DNA of 64,000 nt from Ahaetulla prasina (taxonomy: Eukaryota > Chordata > Lepidosauria > Squamata > Colubridae), in contig NC_080539.1 of assembly GCF_028640845.1 (NCBI RefSeq), positions 300,621,516-300,685,515 of the forward strand, written 5' to 3'. The translations under genes were made by a program, and so were the position numbers. The notes below the pieces were generated by a model, which was given only the letters and a program-made list of their open reading frames with translations, did no database searches and was not told the origin of the DNA. Shown piece by piece: positions 43,694-54,178 of the stretch. Within the stretch, counting starts at the first letter, position 1, and every line of letters starts with the position of its first letter.

Positions 43694-45037
43694 GTAGGGA
43701 TAGGCTCTGCGCATGCGCGAGAATGGTAGCGACCTAGAGGAGCCCGAATCGGCGATGGCGGCTTTTCCTTGAAATGGAGGCTTTGGGCTGACTTACCAGG
43801 CTGCTCCGGTCCCTCGGCGTGTGGTTCGATCGGTCTGGCTGCCGCTGGAGAGGTTTGTGGCCTCTCGGTCATGCGACAGCCGAGAACGGGCCGAGGGACG
43901 GAGTGGCGGTCCGGAAGGGGGCGGCCATTTTGGAGGAAGCGGAGATGCGAGGGAGGCGAGGGAGGCCTGCTGTTTGTTGCAGGCGCCGGCCTCGGCCTCG
44001 GTTCTGGCCCTGCCTTGCCCAGCGGAGCCCTGCCCAGCGGAGCCCTGCCCAGCGGAGCCCTTTCCAGCGGCGAGCCCTGCTCAGCGGAGCCCTGCCCAGC
44101 GGAGCCCTGCCCAGCGGCGAGCCCTGCTTAGCGGAGATCTGCCCAGCGGCCCAGTGGCGAGCCCTGCTCAGCGGAGCCCTGCCCAGCGGCCCAGTGGCGA
44201 GCCCTGCTCAGCGGAGCCCTGCCCAGCGGTCCAGCGGTCCAGCGGCGAGCCCTGCCAGCGGAGCCCTTTCCAGCGGCGACCCGGCGATCTTGGCGAATTT
44301 CAGCGGCGTGAGATCGTCGGTGATTCAACCTGGCTCCGGCGGCTTCGGGTGTGGATTCGGCCTGGTTTCGGCTGGCGCGAATCCCGGCCCGTTTTGCCTG
44401 TCGGTGGGCTTGCCGGCTCCTTCGCGCCAGTTCCATCGGCGCCAGTTCCATCGGTGCTGGTTGGGCCCGGCGGGCTGTGTGGACAGCGGGTGCCTGTCCA
44501 ACGGCGCCCTGTATTAGGCAGCCCCACCGAGGATGGGTGTGGTAATGCCTCGGTGGGAGAGGAGGCCGGAACCATGGCTGAGGTTTGTCCCTCTTGTGGC
44601 CTGTTTGGTCGCAGCTTTCCATCATGTGTCATCGAATGGCCCTTGGTGGCCTGGCTTGCTCCATCGTATTTTCCTTTGTGGCCTTATGGCCTGGCTTGCT
44701 CCATTTATTTCCGCTCCCTCTATCCCTATCCCGGACCATGGGTCATCTAAACTGGGCGGTCATGCATTTCCATCAGCGGGATGGAGTGGATTGGACTGGA
44801 TTGGACTAGCTTGGACTGGTCTCGGGACTTGGGCTGACCGCTAGCCACGTCTACCTGATTAAGATCTGTAGAACTGCTTCCCATAGGCATGCTATGGAGA
44901 CTGTCGGTCTGTCTGTTCCTGTTCTGTTATCGCTATCCGGTTCCTGCTCCATCTGTCCTTTGACCAACTGGACTCCGCTAGAAGACTCACCATTTCTATT
45001 ACTTTGGGATTTTACCACCTTAGCATCCTCGATCTGC
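43694..45037 (+). other. CR1 5' region, GC- and CpG-rich
   Basis: The strongly GC-rich stretch begins near GGATAGGCTCTGCGCATGCG and leads into the CR1 coding region at 45,038. The CpG density and position fit a CR1 5' UTR with internal promoter function, which is an inference. Three long overlapping ORFs (120, 232 and 309 codons) arise from the tandem repeats and GC richness and are not credible proteins. The endonuclease region that should follow is absent in this copy. Confidence 0.55.
44017..44285 (+). repeat. Tandem 15-bp repeat in CR1 5' region
   Basis: Units of CCCAGCGGAGCCCTG are repeated about ten or more times, with interspersed variants CCAGCGGCGAGCCCTG and CAGCGGTCCAGCGG. Because 15 is a multiple of 3, every frame stays open and gives periodic peptides (PAEPC or AQRSP). 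Confidence 0.9.
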
Positions 45038-46844
45038 ACTTTCTGACCGCTACCCAACACCGCAGGGAGACGGAACCATTACGTTGGTACCGTCCCAGCC
45101 GCCTGATGGACCCAGAGAGGTTCCCGACGGAGCTTGGGCCACTTCCTGAGGATCTGGCTCACGGCACGGCAGAGGGACTGGCTGCAGCCTGGGAACGGGC
45201 TGCGGCCGGGCTTTAGACCGTGTCGTGCCTTTGCGGCCTCTGACCCGGCGAGGTCCCAACCGGCTCCTTGGTTCTCCGAGGAGCTGAGGGGGATGAAACG
45301 CCGGAGAAGACGCCTAGAGAGTTCCTGGAGGTCCAGCCGTTCAGAGGCTGATCGGACACTAGTTGGATCCTATACTAGGACCTACCTAGTGGCACTGAGG
45401 GATGCGAGGCGTTGCTACGCCTCCTCCCTCATTGCGCCGCAGATAACCACCCAGCTGCCCTGTTCGAGTGACCCGCCCTCCTTCACCAGGGAGAGCGGGA
45501 TGACCCGCTATAGGACGTGCTGAGGAGTTTAACGGTTATCTATACGATAAAATCGTTCAGCTGAAGGACGGTCTGGACCAAGATTGCAGCGATTCGGACG
45601 AGACGTCTGAGGGCGGTCTTGGTGATGTTGTATGGGATGAGTTTGACCCTGTGACTCCCGAGGACATGGACAGGATGCTGGGTAGATTGAATGCCACCAC
45701 ATGTTTATTGGACCCGTGCCCTCCTGGCTGGTGCTGGCCACTCAGGAGGTGACACGAGGCTGGCTCCAGGGATTACGAGTGCTTCCTTGTTGGAGGGAGT
45801 CTTTCCGGCCGCCTTGAAAGAGGCGGTGGTGAGGCCCTCCTCAAGAAGCCTTCCTGGACCCGGCTGTTTTAGGTAATTATCGCCCAGTCTCCAACCCGCC
45901 TGAGGTTGTAGAGAGTATGGCATATCAGTTCCCCTTCACCTGGAGGAAACTGTCTATCTGGACCTGCTCCAGTCCGGCTTCCGGCCCGGTTACAGCACTG
46001 AGACGGCTTTGGGTCAGGTGGATGATCTCTGGAGGGCCAGGGATAGGGGTTACTCCTCTGCCCTGGTCCTATTAGACCTCTCAGCGGCTTTTGATACCAT
46101 CGACCATGGTATCCTGCTGCGCCGGGTTGGGGATTGGGAGTGGGAGGCACCGTTTATCGGTGGTTCTCCTCCATCTCTCCGACCGTCGCAGACGGTGTTG
46201 ACGGGCAGAGGTCACCCGCGCTCACTTGTGGGTGCCGCAGGGTCGATTCTCTCGCCTTCTGTTCAACATCTATATGAAGCCGCTGGGTGAGATCATCAGT
46301 GGCTTCGTGTGAGGTACCAGCTGTACGCTGATGACACCCAGCTGTACTTTTCCACACCGGCCACCCCAATGAAGCCGTCAAGTGCTGTCCCGTGTCTGAG
46401 GTCAGACGGGTCTGGATGGGGAGGAACAGGCCCAAGCCCAATCCCTCCAAGACGGAGTGGCTGTGGATGCCGGCATCCCGGTACAGCCAGCTGAGTCCGC
46501 GGCTGACTGTCGGGAGCGAGTCATTGGCCCCGATGGAGAGTGGCGCATTTGGGCGTTCTCCTGGATGAACGGCTGTCTTTGAAGACCACTTGACGGCCGC
46601 CTCCAGGAGAGCTTTCCACCAGGTTCGCCTGGTGCGCCAATTGCGCCTTTCTAGACCGGGATGCCTTGTGCACAGTCACTCACGCCCTTGTGACGCCGCT
46701 GGACTACTGCAATGCTCTCTACATGGGGCTCCCCTTGAGGGGCATCCGAGGCTACAGTTAGTCCAGAATGCAGCGGCGCTGGTGATTGAGGAGCCCCTCG
46801 TGGCTCCCGAGTGACACCTATCCTGCGCCGGCTGCACTGGCTAC
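45038..46844 (+). pseudogene. CR1 ORF2, copy 1 (reverse transcriptase, frame-broken)
   Basis: CR1 ORF2 encodes an endonuclease and reverse transcriptase. This copy begins after the endonuclease, with LTATQHRRETEPLRWYRP linker sequence, and holds RT pieces in changing frames: [19 protein letters not shown] (RT core, around 46,068) and [10 protein letters not shown] (catalytic box, around 46,325). It stops abruptly at 46,844, where CR1 sequence is joined to a Sauria SINE. Frame breaks are mostly one- or two-base indels, many in G or C runs. Copy 2 (51,842-53,627) matches it closely and continues beyond the break. Confidence 0.8.
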
Positions 46845-47034
46845 TGGCTGCCTGCAATTTGGCAGTTCGAATCTCACCAGGCTCAAGGTTGACTCAGCCT
46901 TCCATCCTTCCGAGGTGGGTAAAATGAGAACCCAGATTGTTGGGGGCAATAGGCTGACTCTGTCAACCGCTTAGAGAGGGCTGTAAAGCACTGTGAAGCA
47001 GTATATAAGTCTAAGTGCTATTGCTATTGCTATC
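46841..47034 (+). mobile_element. Sauria SINE lacking its head, fused to CR1
   Basis: It begins at CTACTGGCTGCCTGCAATTT, corresponding to 41,012 in the complete SINE. The missing tRNA head is replaced by CR1 coding sequence. The rest matches the left copy almost base for base. Confidence 0.9.
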
Positions 47035-48673
47035 ACATAGTGAAGAGAGATATAATGACAGAATCCGAATGACCTCCTGCCCACATCTCATTTGACAAGT
47101 TTAATCAATTTGCAGATATCCACTTTTGTGATCAGTGGGTAGAAAACAGCAGTTGAAAATTCTTACAGAGATGACCACATGTACCTTTAGTATAGACTAT
47201 AATCAGACTGAGCCGAAGGGAGGAGTCAAATGCATCATCAGTCTCAAATCACTTGGTGCCCATAAATCCACCCCACCTTGAATCTAAATCCACCCCACCT
47301 TGAATTTCATTGATTCTTATCTATTGCCATTTTGCTTTGACTGTTAGCAGTGCAGATTCTTGTAGAGCACTTAAGCTTGCAATAAACCTTTATGTTCATT
47401 TGAATTGCCTGGACTCCTGATTCCCCATGTACATATATGCTATCTCTAAGCAATAGTGAATGTTTCAAGAATCTTCAATTCCATTCTATTAATGAAAACC
47501 AAACATGCCACTATGTTAAAACATATGTTAATTTTTTTCAAAACCCTTCCTAGGTGGAGATTAAGCAATTTGTCCTTTTGCAGATCCATACAGTTTGTAT
47601 TACCCTGTTTGCCAATAATCTAGCATAATGCTAGATGCCAGATGACATCTGGAAATTACAGAAGAAAAACATTCTTGCTTCTAGTTTAGTAGTGCTCCTT
47701 CATGCCTTCTTGGTGCTATGGATCGTTAGCTCTGCACTGCATCTTTTGAGCATCCCTTTTGGGCAGGAACTGAACCTGGGTCCAAGCTAGCCAAGTCACA
47801 GTTTGATGGGCAGAGATGGATAGGGAAGTTCTTGATTTCTGTTTCTCAGAAAGATATATAGCATTTATTTCCTCGCTCCCCTTGTTTTTCTGTGATGAAT
47901 GGTCTGATAATGACAGGCGGTAGATTCAACTGACATGCCTAAAGACCAACAGGAAATTGGATACAAGATTTGACACTGTCTTTCAGAGGCTTCTGGACTC
48001 ACCCAAAGATATTCCATCAGACAGAAAACTCAATCTCATTCTCTTTGGCTTCTGTCACAGAGCACATGTTCAATTTCCTGTCATCGGTTGTTATTTCTGT
48101 TACACAGCCATGGAATAGGAGTGTGAAGACAAGCCAATTTAGAGATTTGTATGAATAAAATGCCAACTTATATGCACACTGCACAACTGACTGGGAAGTA
48201 AAACCTGTTGCTATTGTTTGTTGTTTGTTTGTTGTTTTTAAACAGCCAGCTCCTTGAAAGCAATATTGAGAATTATTTACAGGTAATGGAAGATAGAACA
48301 AATATAACCTCAAAAGTGGTTGTAACAAGCAGTAGAAGAGCCGTTCATAAATTGATGAGAGAGGAACTATAGAACATTTTCCCAGAAGTCAGCAGATTCT
48401 CCTTGAGGTCAAAATCCTTCCCTCTGTTATCCTTTTTTTGAATCACCAAATATTTGAATGTTTTAAAATCCTTTTTTCTGTACACTGTGTACATACAGAT
48501 AGGCAGTGATCAGCCACATTTAATTATCTTCTTTGTGCTGCCTTCAGGGTTCTTGGAGGAAGTGCTCTTCTCTAACAGGAGAGATCAGAAAAATAGGGCG
48601 GCTCTTCCATAGTTCAAGAAGGGAATGTAATGAACTGTGAGAATAACCTTGGGAGACCAGAGGAAGAGCCATA
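47035..48673. other. Second copy of the 41,205-42,823 flank; no gene recognised
   Basis: Nearly identical to the left copy. It retains a short GAATCCGAATGACC stretch near 47,061 that the left copy lacks, and AGCAATATTGAG where the left copy has AAATTGAG, so neither copy derives simply from the other. Confidence 0.8.
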
Positions 48674-48681
48674 GTCTAGAC

Positions 48682-48831
48682 CAGGGATCTCCAACCTTGG
48701 CAACTTTAAGACTTATGGACTTCAAGTCCCAGAATTGCCCAGCCAGCAAAGCTCAACTGAGCAAAGCTGGCTGAGGAATTCCAGGAGTTGAAGTCTACAA
48801 GTCCTAAAGTTGCCAAGATTAGAGACCCCCG
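48682..48831. mobile_element. Palindromic hAT MITE, uninterrupted copy
   Basis: It is flanked by GTCTAGAC on both sides (48,674-48,681 and 48,832-48,839). The arms contain CTCCAACCTTGGCAACTTT and its inverse. This is the pre-insertion state of the site that holds L1 at 42,956-59,597. Confidence 0.92.
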
Positions 48832-49084
48832 GTCTAGACCACATTCAGATAAACTATACCTCAGCCCAAGAAAGAGTGGGAGGGGTGTCGAAAAAGTATC
48901 TCAGAAGGAACCTTCATTGGTTTTCTAGAAAGTAAGGCAAGGGAGAGAAGAGGTGCTTTCCTAGGCTTGCATGATTCAGTTACTGTAACCTTATAATAGA
49001 GGTAGTCCTGACTTAACTATGATAATTAGGACTGGCAACTCTGTCACCAATATAGTCATAAAGTGTGACATCATGTGTTCTCAT

Positions 49085-50580
49085 TGACTTATTTATTTAT
49101 TTTATTTATTTATTTATAGTTTAATTTCTATACCGCCCTTCTCCTGAAGGACTCAGGGCAGTTTACAGCCTTTTAAAAACACAAATAGTACATAATATAA
49201 ATAACAAATTTAAAACAAATTTAAAACAAAATATTAAATAGGCCTAATTTAACTAAAACGGTCATAGACCGACGTAAAAACCCTTAAAATTTAAAATTTT
49301 AATTAAAATGCACTCAGGCTAGTCCCGCACGATTAAATAGTAAGGTCTTCAGTTCCCGCTTGAAGGTTCGGAGATCGGGGAGTTGGCGTAACCCCAGAGG
49401 TAACTCGTTCCAAAGGGCCGGTGTTGCCACAGAGAAGGCTCTCCCCCTGGGGGCCGCCAATCGACATTGTTTGGTCGACGGCACCCTGAGCAGGCCCACT
49501 CTGTGGGAGCGCACAGGTCGTTGGGAGGCCAGCGGTGGCAGTAGGCGGTCTCGTAAATAGCCCGGTCCTAAGCCATGGAGCGCTTTGAAGGTGGTCACTA
49601 ACACCTTGAATTGCACCCGGAAGGCTACCGGCAGCCAGTGCAGGCCACGCAGGATAGGTGTTATATGGGAGCAACGTGGTGCTCCCTCTATTACTCGCGC
49701 AGCCGCATTCTGGACTAGCTGGAGACTCCTGGTGCTCTTCAAGGGGAGCCCCATGTAGAGAGCATTGCGATAGGCCAGGCGAGAAGTAACGAGGGCATGA
49801 GTGACTGTGCGCAAGGAGTCCCGGTCAAGGAAGGAGCGCAACTGGCGGATCAGGTGAACCTGATAAAATGCTCTCCTGGTGACGGCCGTCAGATGTTCTT
49901 CTAAAGACAGCCGATCGTCCAGGAGAATGCCTAAGTTGCGCACCCTTCCCCTGGGGGCCAATACTTCACCCCCAACAGTCAGCGAAGGTGTAAGCTGACT
50001 GTACCGGGACGCCGGAACCCACAGCCACTCTGTCTTGGTGGGGTTGAGTTGGAGCCTGTTCCTCCCCATCCAGACCCGCACGGCTTCAAGACACCGGGCC
50101 ATCACCTTGACCGCTTCGTTTGGGTGGTTCGGGGTGGAAAAGTACAGCTGAGTATCGTCAGCGTACAGATGATAATCCACCCCGAAACCACGGATAACCT
50201 CACCCAGCGGCTTCATGTAGATGTTGAACAGGAGAGGCAAGAGAACCGACCCCTGAGGCACCCCACAAGTGAGGCACCAAGGAGTCGATCTCTGCCCCCC
50301 CTGCCAACACCATCTGCGAACAGTCAGAGAGATAGGATGAGAACCACCAATAAATGGTGCCCCCTATCCCCAAATCCCTCCAACCACCGCAGCAGGATAC
50401 CATGGTCGATGGTATCAAAAGCCGCCGAGAAGTCTAACAGGACCAGGACAGAGGAACATCCCCTATCCCGAGCCCTGCAGAGGTCATCCACCAACGTGAC
50501 CAAAACCGTCTCAGTGCTGTATCCAGGTCTGAAGCCTGCACTTTCTTTGTTGCCTCGGATGTCCCAGCTTCACAGCAGCC
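49085..50580 (-). mobile_element. CR1 LINE, 5'-truncated, minus strand
   Basis: The left end is a (TTTAT)n tail, followed by the 3' UTR hairpin region TACCGCCCTTCTCC and ACTCAGGGCAGTTTACAGCC. The long ORF is annotated separately. On the right the element ends around CTTTGTTGCCTCGGATG with RT core sequence in broken frames ([12 protein letters not shown] type, 50,395-50,440). The allelic counterpart is 59,895-62,335. Confidence 0.88.
49314..50261 (-). pseudogene. CR1 ORF2, RT C-terminal 315 codons, open
   Basis: The longest intact retroelement frame in the window. It starts at the [19 protein letters not shown] block (RT motif with QGS), followed by [11 protein letters not shown] at about residues 32-42 with the catalytic aspartates. 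Then come the thumb region ([32 protein letters not shown]) and the C-terminal connector (SRLAYRNALYMGLPLKS, LQLVQNAAARVIEGAP, LRGLHWLPVAFRVQFK, ALWNELPLGLRQLPD), ending FNRAGLA. A complete CR1 ORF2 would carry about 600 more residues upstream (endonuclease and RT fingers), so the Met is internal and not a real start. A long open frame suggests a young copy. Confidence 0.9.
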
Positions 50581-50597
50581 ATGATGCTATATAATTT

Positions 50598-50950
50598 CCA
50601 ATTTAAATTCAGTTTATAGAAGCAAAGTCAGTTATTTAAGTAAATGAACAGTGATTGGAACTGGGTGAGATGATTTTTTGCTACCTAAAATTTAACCCTA
50701 AAAGGAAAAAATATCCAGGAAAGAGACTCTTTAAAAATATTTGTCAAAGTGGTGAACAATTATTCAGAGAAAAATCTCAGACCCAAAAGAAAGGAACTAA
50801 GGGGAAAAAAGAAAAAAATTTAAAATAAAATAAAATATAGAAAATTGGACTTCTAAGCTGGGTAGGTGCTGTTTTGGAAAGGCATTTTAAAATGCTGAAA
50901 TTTTTTACTTAAATAACTGACTTTGCTTCTATAAACTGAATTTAAATTGG
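50598..50950. mobile_element. 353-bp element with 47-bp perfect inverted repeats
   Basis: The left arm (50,598-50,644), beginning CCAATTTAAATTCAGTTTAT, and the right arm (50,904-50,950) are exact reverse complements over 47 bp. The interior is A-rich and non-coding. No clear target duplication is seen in the flanks (ATAATTT left, ATTAAAT right). I do not recognise the family. The counterpart is at 62,364-62,716, where the left arm has one substitution. Confidence 0.75.
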
Positions 50951-51007
50951 ATTAAATACCAGTTAGAATTGAAACAACATTGAAACCTAAGCTGAGGGCC
51001 TCACCTA

Positions 51008-51249
51008 CTATTGAATGGAAATTATAACATACTTCTACAAGCCTGGGAAAATTTCTGATAAGAGGAATAAACAACATCTATCTAGAGACCTATAGTGATA
51101 ATTATTCTATATTTATCTATTCTATGGCCATTGGAGGCTCAACTACCAAGGAGACCAAGGAAGAGATCTAATTAAAGTGACCTTTGAAGGTTAAGATATA
51201 TGACTAAACTTAAAAAGTGGATTCAAGGAGACACTTGGAGAGCTTCCTG
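51008..51249. other. Sequence found only once in the block
   Basis: Right of the shared CCTCACCTA point this stretch has no counterpart beside the other copy, where different sequence follows at 62,773. No gene or repeat was recognised. Confidence 0.6.
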
Positions 51250-51420
51250 GACTACTTATAATAATAATAACAACAGAGTTGTTGACCTTGGAGGCCTTCT
51301 AGTCCAACCCCCTGCCCAGGCAGGAAACCCTACACCATCTCAGACAGATCCAACATTTTCTTAAAAATTTCCAGTGTTGGAGCATTCACAACTTCTGCAG
51401 GCAAGTCGTTCCACTTATTA
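51250..51420 (-). mobile_element. CR1 3' end scrap, minus strand
   Basis: AATAATAATAACAACAGAG tail, CCTTGGAGGCCTTCTAGTCC, AACCCCCTGCCCAGGCAGG and CAGTGTTGGAGCATTCAC match the CR1 3' ends at 22,203 and 33,350. It stops abruptly at TTCCACTTATTA. Confidence 0.8.
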
Positions 51421-54094
51421 AGGGCCGCCTCAATGACGGGTCTTGGGACCCAACCAAATGATACTTGCCATGAACTGACCCTCAGATATTTTTAAACCCA
51501 TCTGAGATGTGTGAGATAGATGGCAGATGGGCTTCAAGCTCAATCTGTGGCCCTCTTGGCGTGATTAGACAGGCTCAGGCTCCCATCAGGTGCTACTTCG
51601 AACCAGAAGCTTGTGCTGGACTTTATGGTATTTACATCATCTGCCGGCATCGAAGGGTAGCTCGGGAGTTCTTGGCCTCCATGACGGCCTTGGACCTGAC
51701 TCAAGTAGTGGATGGCCCCACTCACATCGGGGGTGGCACACTGGACCTGATTTTTGTCTCTGGTCAGTGGTCGAGAGATCTGGACTTAAAGGAAATAGTC
51801 ATTGAACCTTTGTCATGGTCAGATCACTCTCCTTCGCCTGGACTTTCTGACCGCTACCCAACACCGCAGGGAGACGGAACCATTACGTTGGTACCGTCCC
51901 AGGCGCCTGATGGACCCAGAGAGGTTCCGGACGGAGCTTGGGCCACTTCCTGAGGATCTGGCTCACGGCACGGCAGAGGAACTGGCTGCAGCCTGGGAAC
52001 GGGCTGCGGCCGGGGCTTTAGACCGTGTCGTGCCTTTGCGCCTCTGACCCGCGAGGTCCCAACCGCTCCTTGGTTCTCCGAGGAGCTGAGGGGATGAAAC
52101 GCCGGAGAAGACGCCTAGAGAGTTCCTGGAGGTCCAGCCGCTCAGAGGCTGATCGACACTAGTTGGATCCTATACTAGACCTACCTAGTGGCACTGAGGG
52201 ATGCGAGGCGTTGCTACGCCTCCTCCCTCATTGCGCCGGGCAGATAACCATCAGCTGCCCTGTTCGAGTGACCCGCCTCCTCCTTCACCAGGGAGAGCCC
52301 TGCTGGAGGACGTGTTGAGGAGTTTAACGGTTATCTATACGATAAAATCGCTCAGCTGAAGGACGGTCTGACCAAGATTGCAGCGATTCGGACGAGACGC
52401 CTGAGGCGGTCTTGGTGATGTTGTATGGGATGAGTTTGACCCTGTGACTCCGAGGACATGGACAGGTTGCTGGGTAGATTGAATGCCACCACATGTTTAT
52501 TGGACCCGTGCCCTCCTGGCTGGTGCTGGCCACTCAGGAGGTGACACGAGGCTGGCTCCAGGGATTACGAGCTTCCTTGTTGGAGGGAGTCTTCCGCCGC
52601 CTTGAAAGAGGCGGTGGTGAGGCCTCCTCAAGAAGCCTTCCTGACCCGGCTGTTTTAGGTAATTATCGCCCAGTCTCCAACCCGCCCGCGCGGTTGTAGA
52701 GAGTATGGTGGCATATCAGTTCCCCTTCACCTGGAGGAAACTGTCTATCTGGACCTGCTCCAGTCCGGCTTCCGGCCCGGTTACAGCACTGAGACGGCTT
52801 TGGTCACAGGTGGATGATCTCTGGAGGGCCAGGATAGTTGTTCCTCTGCCCTGGTCCTATTAGACCTCTCAGCGGCTTTTGATACCATCGACCATGGTAT
52901 CCTGCTGCGCCGGGTTGGGGATTGGGAGGGAGGCACCGCATCGGTGGTTCTCCTCCCATCTCTCCGACCGGTCGCAGACGGTGTTGACGGGCAGAGGTCA
53001 CCCGCGCTCACTTGTGGGTGCCGCAGGGGCGATTCTCTCGCCTTCTGTTCAACATCTATATGAAGCCGCTGGGTGAGATCATCAGTGGCTTCGTGTGAGG
53101 TACCAGCTGTACGCTGATGACACCCAGCTGTACTTTTCCACACCGGCCACCCCAATGAAGCCGTCAAGTGCTGTCCCGGTGTCTGGAGGCCGCGGGTCTG
53201 GATGGGGAGGAACAGGCTCAAGCTCAATCCTCCAAGACGGAGTGGCTGTGGATGCCGGCATCCCGGTACAGCCAGCTGAGTCCGCGGCTGACTGTCGGGA
53301 GCGAGTCATTGGCCCCGATGGAGAGGGTGCGCATTTGGGCGTTCTCCTGGATGAACGGCTGTCTTTGAAGACCACTTGACGGCCGCCTCCAGGAGAGCTT
53401 TCCACCAGGTTCGCCTGGTGCGCCAATTGCGCCTTTCTAGACCGGGATGCCTTGTGCACAGTCACTCACGCCCTTGTGACGCCTCTGCCTGGATTACTGC
53501 AATTTCTCTACATGGGCTCCTTGAGGGGCATCCGAGGCTACAGTTAGTCCAGAATGCAGCGGTGCTGGTGATTGAGGAGCCTCGTGGCTCCCGAGTGACA
53601 CCTATCCTGCGCCGCTGCACTGGCTACCTGTGGCCTTCCGGGTGCGCTTCAAGGTGTTGGTGAATGTCTTTAAAGCGCCCATGGCATAGGGCCGATACTT
53701 ACGGGACCGCCTGCTGCTACCGAATACCTCTCACCGACCCGTGCGCTCACAGAGAGGGGCTCTCAGGGTGCCATCGCGCGACAGTGTCGCCTGGCGACAC
53801 CCAGGGAAGGGCCTTCTCTGTGGGGGCTCACCTCTGAACGAACTCCCCAGGACTTCGTCAACTTCCGACCTCCCTTTCCTTCACCACAGCTTAAAACCTA
53901 TTTATTCATCTGCGCTGGACTGGGGTAGTGTTTTAATGTGTTTTAATGGGTTTTAATGGGTTTTAGTTCCAAATTTTAATTCTGGCCAATTTTAATAAGT
54001 TTTTAATTGTATTTTAATCTGTATTTATAGTATTGTATTTTATTCGCTGTGTACCGCCCTGAGTCCTTCGGGAGAAGGGCGTTATACAAATGTA

Positions 54095-54175
<81 letters not shown>
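51421..54175 (+). pseudogene. CR1 ORF2, copy 2, with endonuclease end, RT and 3' UTR
   Basis: The frame at 51,507-51,953 encodes the end of the apurinic-like endonuclease domain: ALDLTQVVDGPTHIGGGTLD, LIFVSG and the SWSDHS motif, whose Asp-His pair belongs to the catalytic centre. RT pieces follow in broken frames ([13 protein letters not shown] near 52,870, [10 protein letters not shown] near 53,113) and then connector sequence to about 53,960. The 3' UTR carries GTACCGCCCTGAGTCC and GGGAGAAGGGCG before the (AAT)n tail. It has many one-base indels relative to copy 1 and to the minus-strand CR1, so no frame stays open for long. Confidence 0.82.

Positions 54176-54177
<2 letters not shown>
54093..54177 (+). 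repeat. (AAT)n microsatellite at CR1 3' end
   Basis: An uninterrupted AAT run directly after TACAAATGTA of the CR1 3' end; it borders the L1 sequence. The poly-Leu and poly-Tyr ORFs across it are artefacts. Confidence 0.97.

Positions 54178-54178
<1 letters not shown>

Larger units (their letters stand above)
46841..51007. repeat. Second copy of the locus flanking L1, L1-empty form
   Basis: 46,841-48,785 matches 41,012-42,950, and 48,800-51,007 matches 59,614-62,772 apart from a CR1 insertion there. In this copy the hAT MITE (48,682-48,831) is uninterrupted: GAAGTCTACAAGTC is followed directly by CTAAAGTTGCC. The left edge lies inside a Sauria SINE, and the right edge is at CCTCACCTA. Differences from the other copies are scattered substitutions and small indels. 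Confidence 0.92.
43694..54175 (+). mobile_element. CR1-containing composite insertion in L1
   Basis: Left edge: L1 sequence ending GTAGGTAATT. Right edge: AATT followed by CTTCTTTCTTCC of L1, so AATT or TAATT is the short repeat at the two edges. The contents in order are a GC-rich CR1 5' region (43,694-45,037) with tandem repeats, a CR1 ORF2 copy (45,038-46,844), a second copy of the L1-flanking locus (46,841-51,007), about 240 bp of sequence not seen elsewhere, a minus-strand CR1 scrap (51,250-51,420), and a second, longer CR1 ORF2 copy ending in the CR1 3' hairpin and (AAT)n. A single CR1 insertion cannot produce this; see findings. Confidence 0.8.

Noticed and set aside
43821..44750. A 309-codon plus-strand ORF, with 232- and 120-codon ORFs in the other frames
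   Set aside because: All three frames stay open because of the 15-bp tandem repeat and high GC in the CR1 5' region. The peptides are periodic and have no domain.
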